Below are positions 1 through 5,134 of a DNA stretch of 5,601 bases, piece after piece (the stretch's first letter is position 1; each line of letters opens with the position of its first letter). Made by a program: the position numbers and the translations under genes. The notes under the pieces are model-generated. The model had not been told where the DNA came from. It searched no databases and was given only the letters and a program-made list of their open reading frames with translations. The DNA is from an uncultured Olsenella sp. (GTDB lineage: Bacteria; Actinomycetota; Coriobacteriia; Coriobacteriales; Atopobiaceae). The stretch spans positions 1 to 5,601 of the forward strand of contig CALCDK010000005.1 of the NCBI GenBank assembly GCA_937900605.1. The letters are read 5' to 3'.

Positions 1-248
1 GGGGCCTCGGCGCCGACGCTCTCGTCCCCGCAGCCCCCGTCCGGGCAGCCCGCGCCATCGCCGTCCTCGCGATCCCGCGCTGGCATCGTCCCGTCCCCGC
101 CCGGGTCCGGCCCAACCAGGGGCTCCGAGGGCCCGTTGTCGCCCGACGCCCGCGTGAAGTCGTACAGGCACCCATAGCAGACGCTCATGTCCGCATAGAG
201 CACGGAACCGCACCTCGGGCACCGTCTCGTCGCTCGTTCCGCCGTCAT
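1..248 (-). CDS. Zinc-ribbon protein, N-terminal part (3' end outside window)
   Basis: The first 82 residues of a protein cut by the window edge. Residues 10-27 form a four-cysteine zinc ribbon, CPRCGSVLYADMSVCYGC (C10, C13, C24, C27), followed by LYDFTRA. Residues 35-82 are a low-complexity, acidic Gly/Pro/Asp linker with two further cysteines (C68, C73) in GCPDGGCGDE. There is no signal peptide, so the visible part is cytoplasmic. An N-terminal zinc ribbon plus a disordered linker usually precedes a folded domain. In actinobacteria this layout often leads to an FHA (phosphothreonine-binding) domain, but that part is not in the window and I only suggest it. The start is ATG with AGGTGA 5 bases upstream, 9 bases after the DUF192 stop, so it belongs to the same transcription unit. 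The function is unknown. Confidence 0.75.
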   Translation of the reverse strand, partial: MTAERATRRCPRCGSVLYADMSVCYGCLYDFTRASGDNGPSEPLVGPDPGGDGTMPARDREDGDGAGCPDGGCGDESVGAEA

Positions 249-253
249 TGTCG

Positions 254-259
254 TCACCT
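254..259 (-). promoter_or_regulatory. Ribosome binding site of the zinc-ribbon gene
   Basis: AGGTGA, with 5 bases before the ATG at 248. It overlaps the TAG stop of the DUF192 gene. A GTG three codons upstream (257-255) is in frame, but it lies within this site, so the ATG is preferred. Confidence 0.6.
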
Positions 260-614
260 ATCCCCTCACCCCATCGGCGCTCGTCGAGCACGCCCAGAGG
301 TGCTCGCCGGGCTCCGGCCAGTCGTCGTCGCGCTCCGGGCGCTCGAGGACGCAGGCCGCGCCCGCGCACGACCTGCACTCGCCCGGTCCCAGCCCCCGCT
401 CGCTGGAGAGGACCTCGCCCCTCTCGCCGACGAACGCGACGTCGATCGCATATCCCATCCCGTACGTGTGGATCGACGAGCAGCGCAGCAGGAGCACCGC
501 CCCCGCCGCGCACGTCGTCCCCAGCAGGCCGCGCAGGCGCTCGAGCCAGGTTGCGAGCGCCCTGGCCTCCCACGTCAGCCCCCTCTCGTCGGACTCGAGC
601 CTCACCCTGCCCAT
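258..614 (-). CDS. DUF192 family protein
   Basis: A 118-residue protein with the DUF192 signatures in order: LRGLLG (27-32; family 'RGLmGr'), LLLRCSSIHTYGM (41-53; family 'l.pc.sIHt.gM'), IDVAFVGERGEVL (57-69; family 'iDvaFld..G.Vl'), and CAGAACVLERP (83-93; family 'a..vLE.p.G'). The function of DUF192 is not established. Many members are exported, but this one has no signal peptide or membrane helix and looks cytoplasmic. It has six cysteines, including a C80-x2-C83 pair and C88, which is more than I expect for the family. The ATG directly follows the TAG of the TadE-like gene, so it is co-translated with the pilin genes. The last 25 residues (after LERPERDDDWPEPGE) are a variable tail. A role in the pilus system is suggested by position only. 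Confidence 0.8.
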   Translation of the reverse strand: MGRVRLESDERGLTWEARALATWLERLRGLLGTTCAAGAVLLLRCSSIHTYGMGYAIDVAFVGERGEVLSSERGLGPGECRSCAGAACVLERPERDDDWPEPGEHLWACSTSADGVRG

Positions 615-1082
615 CTAGACGACCACCCCTCCCCTGTACACGTCCACCACCAGCTCCCGCTCGTGCGCGAGCTCCAACGGCGCCCCCAGGTCGACGCCCG
701 CCACGCTCGCCCCCGACGGCACGGGCCGGTAGGTCAAGCGACACGTGAATCGCACCAGCAGCGGCGCCGTGGCGAAGCTCGCCTCGGGCTCGTCGCGCAG
801 CCGGGTCGCCTCGACTGCCACGTCGCAGCGCCCCTCGCCCATGGCCTCGCGGATCGCCCCCTCGACCTCGCGCGCGGCCGCGTCGGCCCCCGCGGCGCCC
901 ATGGGGGCCACGCCATGGGCCACGACCTCGTCGAGGGCCACCTGGTCGAAGCGCGCGCACAGCAGGACGAACCACATGAGGTTCGCCAGTGCCAGTGCGA
1001 CGACGAGGACCACGGGTGTCACCACCGCCATCTCCACCGTCATCTGGCCCCCGCGGCGCGCGGGGCTCGCCCGGGGCCTCAC
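615..1082 (-). CDS. Second TadE-like minor pilin
   Basis: A 155-residue TadE-like pseudopilin. The leader MRPRASPARRGG is basic, followed by QMTVEMAVVTPVVLVVALAL: Gly12 at -1 and Glu17 at +5, then a helix of about 25 residues, the standard TadE layout. The extracytoplasmic part (about 45-155) contains a polar helix (EVEGAIREAMGEG) and beta-like segments with two cysteines (C86, C114), ending in Gly-Gly-Val-Val-Val. The GTG start overlaps the TGA of the TadG-like gene (GTGA) and has a GGGGG tract about 5 bases upstream. The frame extends much further upstream, but that part is a shadow of the TadG-like gene and lacks pilin character. TadE-type proteins are thought to act as minor or priming pilins of the Flp fibre; which of the two here is the functional TadE or TadF cannot be told. 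Confidence 0.85.
   Translation of the reverse strand: MRPRASPARRGGQMTVEMAVVTPVVLVVALALANLMWFVLLCARFDQVALDEVVAHGVAPMGAAGADAAAREVEGAIREAMGEGRCDVAVEATRLRDEPEASFATAPLLVRFTCRLTYRPVPSGASVAGVDLGAPLELAHERELVVDVYRGGVVV
621..633 (-). promoter_or_regulatory. Ribosome binding site for the DUF192 gene, inside the tadE-like 3' end
   Basis: The minus strand reads GGGAGGGGTGGTC, then GTCTAG and the ATG at 614. The GGAGGGG core lies about 11 bases before the start, slightly far but usable. The same bases encode Gly-Gly-Val-Val at the end of the TadE-like protein. It is identical to the 13-mer before tadC. Confidence 0.5.
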
Positions 1083-3094
1083 CGTGCCCCCAGGAGCTCT
1101 GAGAGGGCAACGGTGATGGGAATGGAGACCGACGTCCCCGGGATCTCGAGCCGGGCGATGGTGAACACGGGGCCGCCGGCCTCGTCGACGAGCCAGACCC
1201 CCACGGCCCGCGCGAACTCGGCGGCCGACCCGCTCTCGGGGAGCGCCCTCAGGAACGAGCGGACCTTCTCGTCGCGGTCGTAGCCCGCCTGCGCGAGCAC
1301 CGGCTGCGTGCCCACCAGGACCGGCTTGCGAGGCCGCATGTCGACCGGCTCGAAGCCCGTGGCGTGCAGGACGTCGCCGATCCTGTCCCTGAGCCAGGCG
1401 CCCGACGTCCCGCCGAGCACCCCGTCGAGCCGGTCCAGGAAGCCGCCTGCCACGTCGGCGACGTTGCCGTATGCGTCCCCGTAGCCCACGAGCAGCGACC
1501 CCCACAGCCCCATGACCGAGTCGAGGGCGCCGCCGACGAGCGACCCGCTCCCCGCGAGCCCGTCGAAGAACGCGGACAGCACGTCTCCCCCGTCGGCCGC
1601 GTCGTCCGGGGCCAGCGCGGCAGCCGACACGGCCGCCCCCGCGGGGAGCTGCGCGGACGAGAGGAACGACCTCGTGAGCTCCGTGGGCACCACGCCGCCC
1701 TCGGGGCGGCACACGACCGAGACGCAGCCCCATGCACCGGGCGGGCACAGGCGCGGCCGCGCCACGCCCAGCTCGGCGATGGCCCGCTCGAACGCGCCAG
1801 CCCCCTCGCCCGCCACCTCCGCGAGCTCGCCCTCGGCGCGGGCGAGGTCGTCACGGGCCGCCTGGTAGTCGCGCGCGGCCTCCACGACGCGTCGCCAGTG
1901 GTACTCGAATCCGTTGTCGATGGAGCTCGAGGCGGACGCGACGCGCCCCAGCTCCTCGACACCCATGCGGCAGGTGGGGCACCGCGCGACGGAGCCCGCG
2001 TCCAGGTCGGCGAGAGAGGCCGTGCCCGCAGGCGCCCCCGTCGCGCCCGGGCAGTCGGGCGAGGCGTGCAGCGTCCTGCCCCCGGCCTCGGACGTGCAGG
2101 GCCAGTCCTCACGCGAGAAGAGCTCGGTCGCCCGGGTCTGCTCCTCGTTGCGAGGCAGCTCGGGGAGGTCGACCTCCACGCCGCCGCCGGGCCGCGGCCG
2201 CACCGACCCCTCGCGCACGCGCCTCAGGGCGTGCGCGTAGTAGGCCCTCCGACATGCGGAGTCGGTCATCTCCTCGGCGCCCGGCCCCTGCGGCCGCTCC
2301 ACCTGGAGCCTGCGCGCGTAGTACGCCCGCGCCCGCAGCAGCGGCGCCGAGAAGCCCCAGCCCAGCGGGTCGGGATAGTCAGGGTTCTCGTCCGCGCCCA
2401 GCCCGGCCAGGGACTCCGCGCGCTCCCGCATCGAGCGCGGGGACCCGCCGCAGTCCGCGAGCCACCCGCGGCGCAGGGCCTCGTCGACACGGGCTCGCGC
2501 CTCGGCGCCGGCCTCGGCGGCCTCGGACAGGCGGTCGGGCATGCCCTCGAGCCCCTCCACCGAAGCGTCGTCCTCCAGGGCCGAGAAGTCGGACATGGAC
2601 TCGGCCGGGAAGGGGATGGCGCACCCCGCGTAGGGCGTGGGGCCCTCCGGGGAGTTCGCCGCGACGCACGCCGCGGAGTTCGACACCACCAGCAGCGGCA
2701 GCGTCGCCTCGAGCGACCTCAGGCCGCCCGCGGCCTCCCGGGCGAAGTCGCGGCGCGCCTCGAGCAGCGTCGAGCCCGCCTCGCACATGCCCTCGGCCAC
2801 CGCCCCCATCCCGGGCACGCACGCCGTCACGAGTCCGCCGGCATAGCCCACCATCCCGGCGAGCCCCATGCTCAGCACGCACGCGTCGAGCGTCTGCGCG
2901 ATCGTCGAGAAGGACGACACCGCGTTGGCCCCCGCGAGCGCGGCGGCGTCGGCGACGCGCTGGGCCTCCGAGGCGCGCGCAGAGACCCAGCCGGCCGCGG
3001 CGCCCGAGAAGGCGAGCGTGAGGCTCAGCAGCAGCGAGACCGCCACGCCGACGCTCGTCATGCCGCCGCGGTCGTCACGCGCCCCTCTCGCCAC
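1079..3094 (-). CDS. Large TadG-like protein (Tad_N-type N-terminus) with His/Cys cluster
   Basis: A 671-residue membrane-anchored extracytoplasmic protein. The N-terminus VARGARDDRGGMTSVGVAVS, a membrane helix to about residue 35, then SEAQRVADAAALAGANAV (42-59), match the Tad_N pattern of TadG-like proteins (RG, hydrophobic segment, then 'lQ.aaDaAALaga'). I chose GTG 3094 because it keeps the basic RG leader; ATG 3061 (660 residues) would start inside the hydrophobic segment, though it cannot be excluded. The remaining 600 residues match no family I recognise and no von Willebrand A domain is seen. Landmarks: 14 cysteines; a LHASPDCPG...CPTC cluster (H343, C348, C372, C375); a probable coiled coil (about 400-440); a Gly-rich hydrophobic stretch (510-560). 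The gene starts 13 bases after the TadE stop and its TGA overlaps the next GTG. Likely a minor pilin or pilus-associated surface protein. Confidence 0.8.
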   Translation of the reverse strand: MARGARDDRGGMTSVGVAVSLLLSLTLAFSGAAAGWVSARASEAQRVADAAALAGANAVSSFSTIAQTLDACVLSMGLAGMVGYAGGLVTACVPGMGAVAEGMCEAGSTLLEARRDFAREAAGGLRSLEATLPLLVVSNSAACVAANSPEGPTPYAGCAIPFPAESMSDFSALEDDASVEGLEGMPDRLSEAAEAGAEARARVDEALRRGWLADCGGSPRSMRERAESLAGLGADENPDYPDPLGWGFSAPLLRARAYYARRLQVERPQGPGAEEMTDSACRRAYYAHALRRVREGSVRPRPGGGVEVDLPELPRNEEQTRATELFSREDWPCTSEAGGRTLHASPDCPGATGAPAGTASLADLDAGSVARCPTCRMGVEELGRVASASSSIDNGFEYHWRRVVEAARDYQAARDDLARAEGELAEVAGEGAGAFERAIAELGVARPRLCPPGAWGCVSVVCRPEGGVVPTELTRSFLSSAQLPAGAAVSAAALAPDDAADGGDVLSAFFDGLAGSGSLVGGALDSVMGLWGSLLVGYGDAYGNVADVAGGFLDRLDGVLGGTSGAWLRDRIGDVLHATGFEPVDMRPRKPVLVGTQPVLAQAGYDRDEKVRSFLRALPESGSAAEFARAVGVWLVDEAGGPVFTIARLEIPGTSVSIPITVALSELLGAR

Positions 3095-3107
3095 GCGCGC
3101 CGCGGCG

Positions 3108-3569
3108 CTAGCCCCAGACCCCGACCCACTCGTCGTACGTCCCCGTGACCCAGCCGGGCGCCACCGCCCGCGAGGCCCTCTCCCTGAGCACGACCATGCC
3201 ATCGCGCACCTCCCCAAAGCCCGTCGCCAACACGCCGAGCAGCGGCAGCGGCCGCATCAGGCCCTCGACGCAGACCGTGACCCGTCCGTCCCGACGCTCG
3301 ACGCCCACCTCCCAGCCCTGCGGCCCTCCCTCGTGGAACAGTGCCACGTCGGGAACCGCGCCCAGCCGCCTCAGCGCGTACGCGCGGACGCCCTCGTCGT
3401 CCTCGGACGTCGTCGCGCAGAGGCGGGCCAGCTCGCCCGCCGTCGACGCCATGACCGCCCGCGCGTACAGCAGGCACGCCGGCTGCACGAGCAGCGCCAC
3501 AAGCAGCATGAGCGCGGGCAGCAGCACGGCCGCCTCGACGCTCGCCTGCCCCTGCCGCGCGCCCCGCTC
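3108..3569 (-). CDS. TadE-like minor pilin, start codon unresolved
   Basis: TadE-like pseudopilin. The prepilin motif is ARQG/QASVEAAVLLPAL with Glu at +5, the classic TadE 'G..svEaal..p' start, followed by a membrane helix of about 25 residues and an extracytoplasmic region of about 115 residues ending DEWVGVWG. The stop is TAG at 3110-3108. The 5' end is a problem: between the preceding gene's stop (TGA, 3570-3568) and the motif there is no ATG, GTG or TTG in this frame. The nearest upstream ones (GTG 3758, TTG 3734 and 3713) would overlap most of the short prepilin gene and give a long Arg-rich leader. The nearest downstream ones (the GTG of VLLPAL, the ATG of MLLVAL) would remove the processing site. 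I place the left bound of certainty at the first codon after the preceding stop. The family call is good; the start is not determined. Confidence 0.75.
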   Translation of the reverse strand, partial: ERGARQGQASVEAAVLLPALMLLVALLVQPACLLYARAVMASTAGELARLCATTSEDDEGVRAYALRRLGAVPDVALFHEGGPQGWEVGVERRDGRVTVCVEGLMRPLPLLGVLATGFGEVRDGMVVLRERASRAVAPGWVTGTYDEWVGVWG

Positions 3570-3768
3570 AGAACGCGAGCACGTCCCGGAGCATCCCCAG
3601 GCCGCCCTGCCCCGCGCCGTGCGAGGCCGCCTCGGTGGCGAGCCGCACGAGCGCCCCGTCGCGCCCGGCGTGCCACAGCGCCGCGAGCGCCGCCGCCATC
3701 GCCGCGAAGGCAAGAAGCACCAGCAGGTACTCAAGGCTCGACTGCCCCCTCTCGTCACGTCTCCTCAC
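3568..3768 (-). CDS. Short prepilin-like protein (class III-type signal, TadE/Flp-like)
   Basis: A 66-residue protein with a short basic leader (VRRRDERG) followed by QSSLEYLLVLLAFAAMAAAL. This is a clean prepilin-peptidase motif: Gly8 at -1, Glu13 at +5 and Tyr14 at +6, then a hydrophobic helix of about 20 residues. The predicted mature protein is 58 residues with a polar, partly helical C-terminal half. The GTG start overlaps the stop of the preceding gene as GTGA and no other in-frame start lies nearby. It is the second Flp-sized prepilin in the operon. Its tail is unlike the typical Flp tail and it lacks the ribosome binding site strength of flp, so a minor pilin or pseudopilin is more likely than a second fibre subunit. 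A different frame of the same DNA stays open from 3758 into the next gene, but the prepilin motif makes this frame the real one. Confidence 0.8.
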   Translation of the reverse strand: MRRRDERGQSSLEYLLVLLAFAAMAAALAALWHAGRDGALVRLATEAASHGAGQGGLGMLRDVLAF

Positions 3769-4301
3769 GCCCCCGCCGCCCCGTCGCCTGCCGGCGGGAC
3801 CATCCGACACACGACGACGTCCGCGCCGTCGCCCGAGCCCGACACCACGCACACGTCCGCCCAGCCGTCTCCGTGGACGACGCATCCCCAGGCACCTCCC
3901 AACAGCCCCAGCTCGCCGGACCACGCGAGCAGGCAGTCCCCGCGGTCGCGGTACGAGGACAGGACCCCACGCGCGGCCTCCTCCGGCTCGCAGCCCACGT
4001 GGACCGACCCGACGTCGCGGGCCACCACCCTCCCGGCCACCACGGGACCCTCGTCGGAGGCGGGGCGAGAGGGGACGCCAGCGTCCCCGACGCCCCCCGT
4101 CGCCCCCGGCACGTCCCCCGACGTCCCGGGCGCGGCCCACTCCGGAGCCACGTCCGCGCCCGCGTCCGGGTCGCCCCCTCCCGCCGGCGGCCCGGACCCT
4201 CCGGACGCCAGGCCCGCAACCAGCGCCACCAGCACCGCCGCGACCGCCAGCGCCGCTAGCCCACACGCGACGCGCGGCCAGGCCGCCCGACGCCGCCTCA
4301 C
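3765..4301 (-). CDS. Membrane-anchored, Cys-rich hypothetical protein in the Tad operon
   Basis: I do not recognise this 178-residue protein. The GTG start overlaps the flp stop as GTGA; the frame is open further upstream, but that would cover flp entirely. Residues 1-10 are basic (VRRRRAAWPR) and residues 11-31 form one hydrophobic helix (ACGLAALAVAAVLVALVAG), giving an uncleaved anchor with the bulk outside. Residues 33-86 are a flexible Gly/Pro/Asp/Ala linker. Residues 87-171 look like a compact folded domain with five cysteines (C104, C123, C140, C151, C165) in short beta-like segments such as AWGCVVHGDGWADVCVV. Five extracytoplasmic cysteines suggest disulfides, with one left over or used between molecules. 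Position between flp and the minor pilins suggests a role in pilus assembly or the pilus base, but there is no motif for a specific function. It has no prepilin-type cleavage motif, unlike its neighbours. Confidence 0.8.
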   Translation of the reverse strand: MRRRRAAWPRVACGLAALAVAAVLVALVAGLASGGSGPPAGGGDPDAGADVAPEWAAPGTSGDVPGATGGVGDAGVPSRPASDEGPVVAGRVVARDVGSVHVGCEPEEAARGVLSSYRDRGDCLLAWSGELGLLGGAWGCVVHGDGWADVCVVSGSGDGADVVVCRMVPPAGDGAAGA

Positions 4302-4492
4302 AGCGAGTTGATCCCGACCGCGATCGAGTCCCACAGCTCCGCGACCTTGTCCTTGAACGTGACGATCGCCACGATCGCGATCACGACGAGCACGCCGACC
4401 AGGATCGCGTACTCGGTCGTCCCCTGCCCGTCCCTCTCCGCGAGCTTTCCCGCGACCCGGCCGGGCCGTCCCAGTCCCCCACGAACCACCAT
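4298..4492 (-). CDS. flp: Flp-type major pilin precursor
   Basis: A 64-residue Flp prepilin, the expected structural subunit of the pilus fibre. A 22-residue basic leader ends in RDG and is followed by the prepilin peptidase motif G/QGTTEYAILVG: Gly at -1, Glu at +5 (E27) and Tyr at +6 (Y28), the signature of Flp pilins. Next comes a hydrophobic helix (VGVLVVIAIVAIVTF) and a short tail KDKVAELWDSIAVGINSL, which matches the usual Flp C-terminus in length and character. The predicted mature pilin is 42 residues. ATG start with a strong AGGAG site 6 bases upstream. Its TGA stop overlaps the GTG start of the next gene (GTGA). It lies directly after tadB and tadC, a common Tad arrangement. The peptidase that would process it (TadV) is not in the window. 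Confidence 0.95.
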   Translation of the reverse strand: MVVRGGLGRPGRVAGKLAERDGQGTTEYAILVGVLVVIAIVAIVTFKDKVAELWDSIAVGINSL

Positions 4493-4498
4493 GTGCCT

Positions 4499-4503
4499 CT
4501 CCT
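4499..4503 (-). promoter_or_regulatory. Ribosome binding site of the Flp pilin gene
   Basis: AGGAG on the minus strand, with 6 bases before the ATG at 4492. It is the most canonical ribosome binding site in the window and stands in a true, though short, intergenic gap. This would fit the need to make the major pilin in excess over the platform proteins; that link is inference. Confidence 0.75.
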
Positions 4504-4504
4504 C

Positions 4505-5134
4505 TCACCCGACGACCAGCGCCGAGCCCAGCAGCGGGCCCAGGATCGCCAGGAACATCGCGGGGACGACCATCGTCCCCAGCGGAACCAGCATCTTCAC
4601 GGGCAGCCTCTCGATCTGCTCCTCGACCCGGCGCTCCTCGCGCAGGGCCTGCGCCTGGGACTCGAGCGTGTCGGCCAGCGGCGTGCCGAAGGCGAGCGCC
4701 TCGACCACCACGGTGGCCAGCCGCTCCAGCGAGGGCAGCCCCAGCTCGCGCGACAGCCCCACGAGCGCCTCCTCGCGCGTCGAGAGCCCCATCCGCCACG
4801 ACAGCAGCGCCTCGCCGAACGCGTCGGCAAGCGGACCCCCGGCGCGCTCGCAGTACAGCTCCAGCGACGAGTCGAACGACAGCCCCGCCGAGAGCCCCAG
4901 CGTCACGACGTCGAGAAGCGCCGGCAGCTCCAGCAGGCACGCCATCCGCCGCCGGGCCCGGCGCCGTCGTAGCCTCGCGCGGCGCACGGGGGCCAGCTCC
5001 CCCAGCGCCGCGACCATCCCATGGCCGCGCGGGCGCACCGCCGCACCGGCGCGTGGCGAGCCGCGCGCAGCCAGGACGGCCAGGGCCGCGCAGGCCCCGC
5101 ACGACACCAGCGGGAGGACCCCCGTCGCGCCCAC
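4505..5134 (-). CDS. tadC: TadC-like pilus platform protein (T2SSF domain)
   Basis: A 209-residue inner-membrane protein, the probable partner of TadB in the Tad pilus platform. In order: a hydrophobic N-terminal segment (about residues 6-23), a strongly basic cytoplasmic tract (51-63, almost all Arg), and a T2SSF domain from about residue 66. That domain begins LLELPALLDVVTLGLSAGLS, which closely matches the TadC 'lPd.ldlla..l.aGls...al' pattern, and continues with GTPLADTLESQAQALREER and a C-terminal membrane segment (181-208, MLVPLGTMVVPAMFLAILGP). At 209 residues it is shorter than many TadC proteins (about 300), the shortening being in the N-terminal membrane region. The GTG start directly abuts the tadB stop and has a purine-rich ribosome binding site inside the end of tadB. 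It is followed by flp after a 12-base gap. The family call is firm. Confidence 0.9.
   Translation of the reverse strand: MGATGVLPLVSCGACAALAVLAARGSPRAGAAVRPRGHGMVAALGELAPVRRARLRRRRARRRMACLLELPALLDVVTLGLSAGLSFDSSLELYCERAGGPLADAFGEALLSWRMGLSTREEALVGLSRELGLPSLERLATVVVEALAFGTPLADTLESQAQALREERRVEEQIERLPVKMLVPLGTMVVPAMFLAILGPLLGSALVVG

Noticed and set aside
615..1748. A 377-residue version of the second TadE-like protein
   Set aside because: The extra N-terminus is Arg/Gly-rich shadow of the TadG-like gene and would bury the prepilin motif. GTG 1082 gives a normal TadE leader.
1364..3148. Long plus-strand open frame (594 codons) opposite the TadG-like gene
   Set aside because: Its translation is rich in Arg, Pro, Ala and His with no domain, and it lies antisense to a gene with a clear Tad_N start. 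Such frames are expected at this GC content.
3108..3758. GTG 3758 as start of the TadE-like gene
   Set aside because: It would overlap almost the whole 66-aa prepilin gene in another frame and add about 70 Arg/Ser/Cys-rich residues ahead of the prepilin motif, which is unlike any TadE leader.
2868..4311. Overlapping plus-strand open frames across the minor pilin region
   Set aside because: Low-complexity Arg/Pro/Ser/Thr translations with no recognisable motif, opposite four minus-strand genes that show pilin motifs or stop-start coupling.
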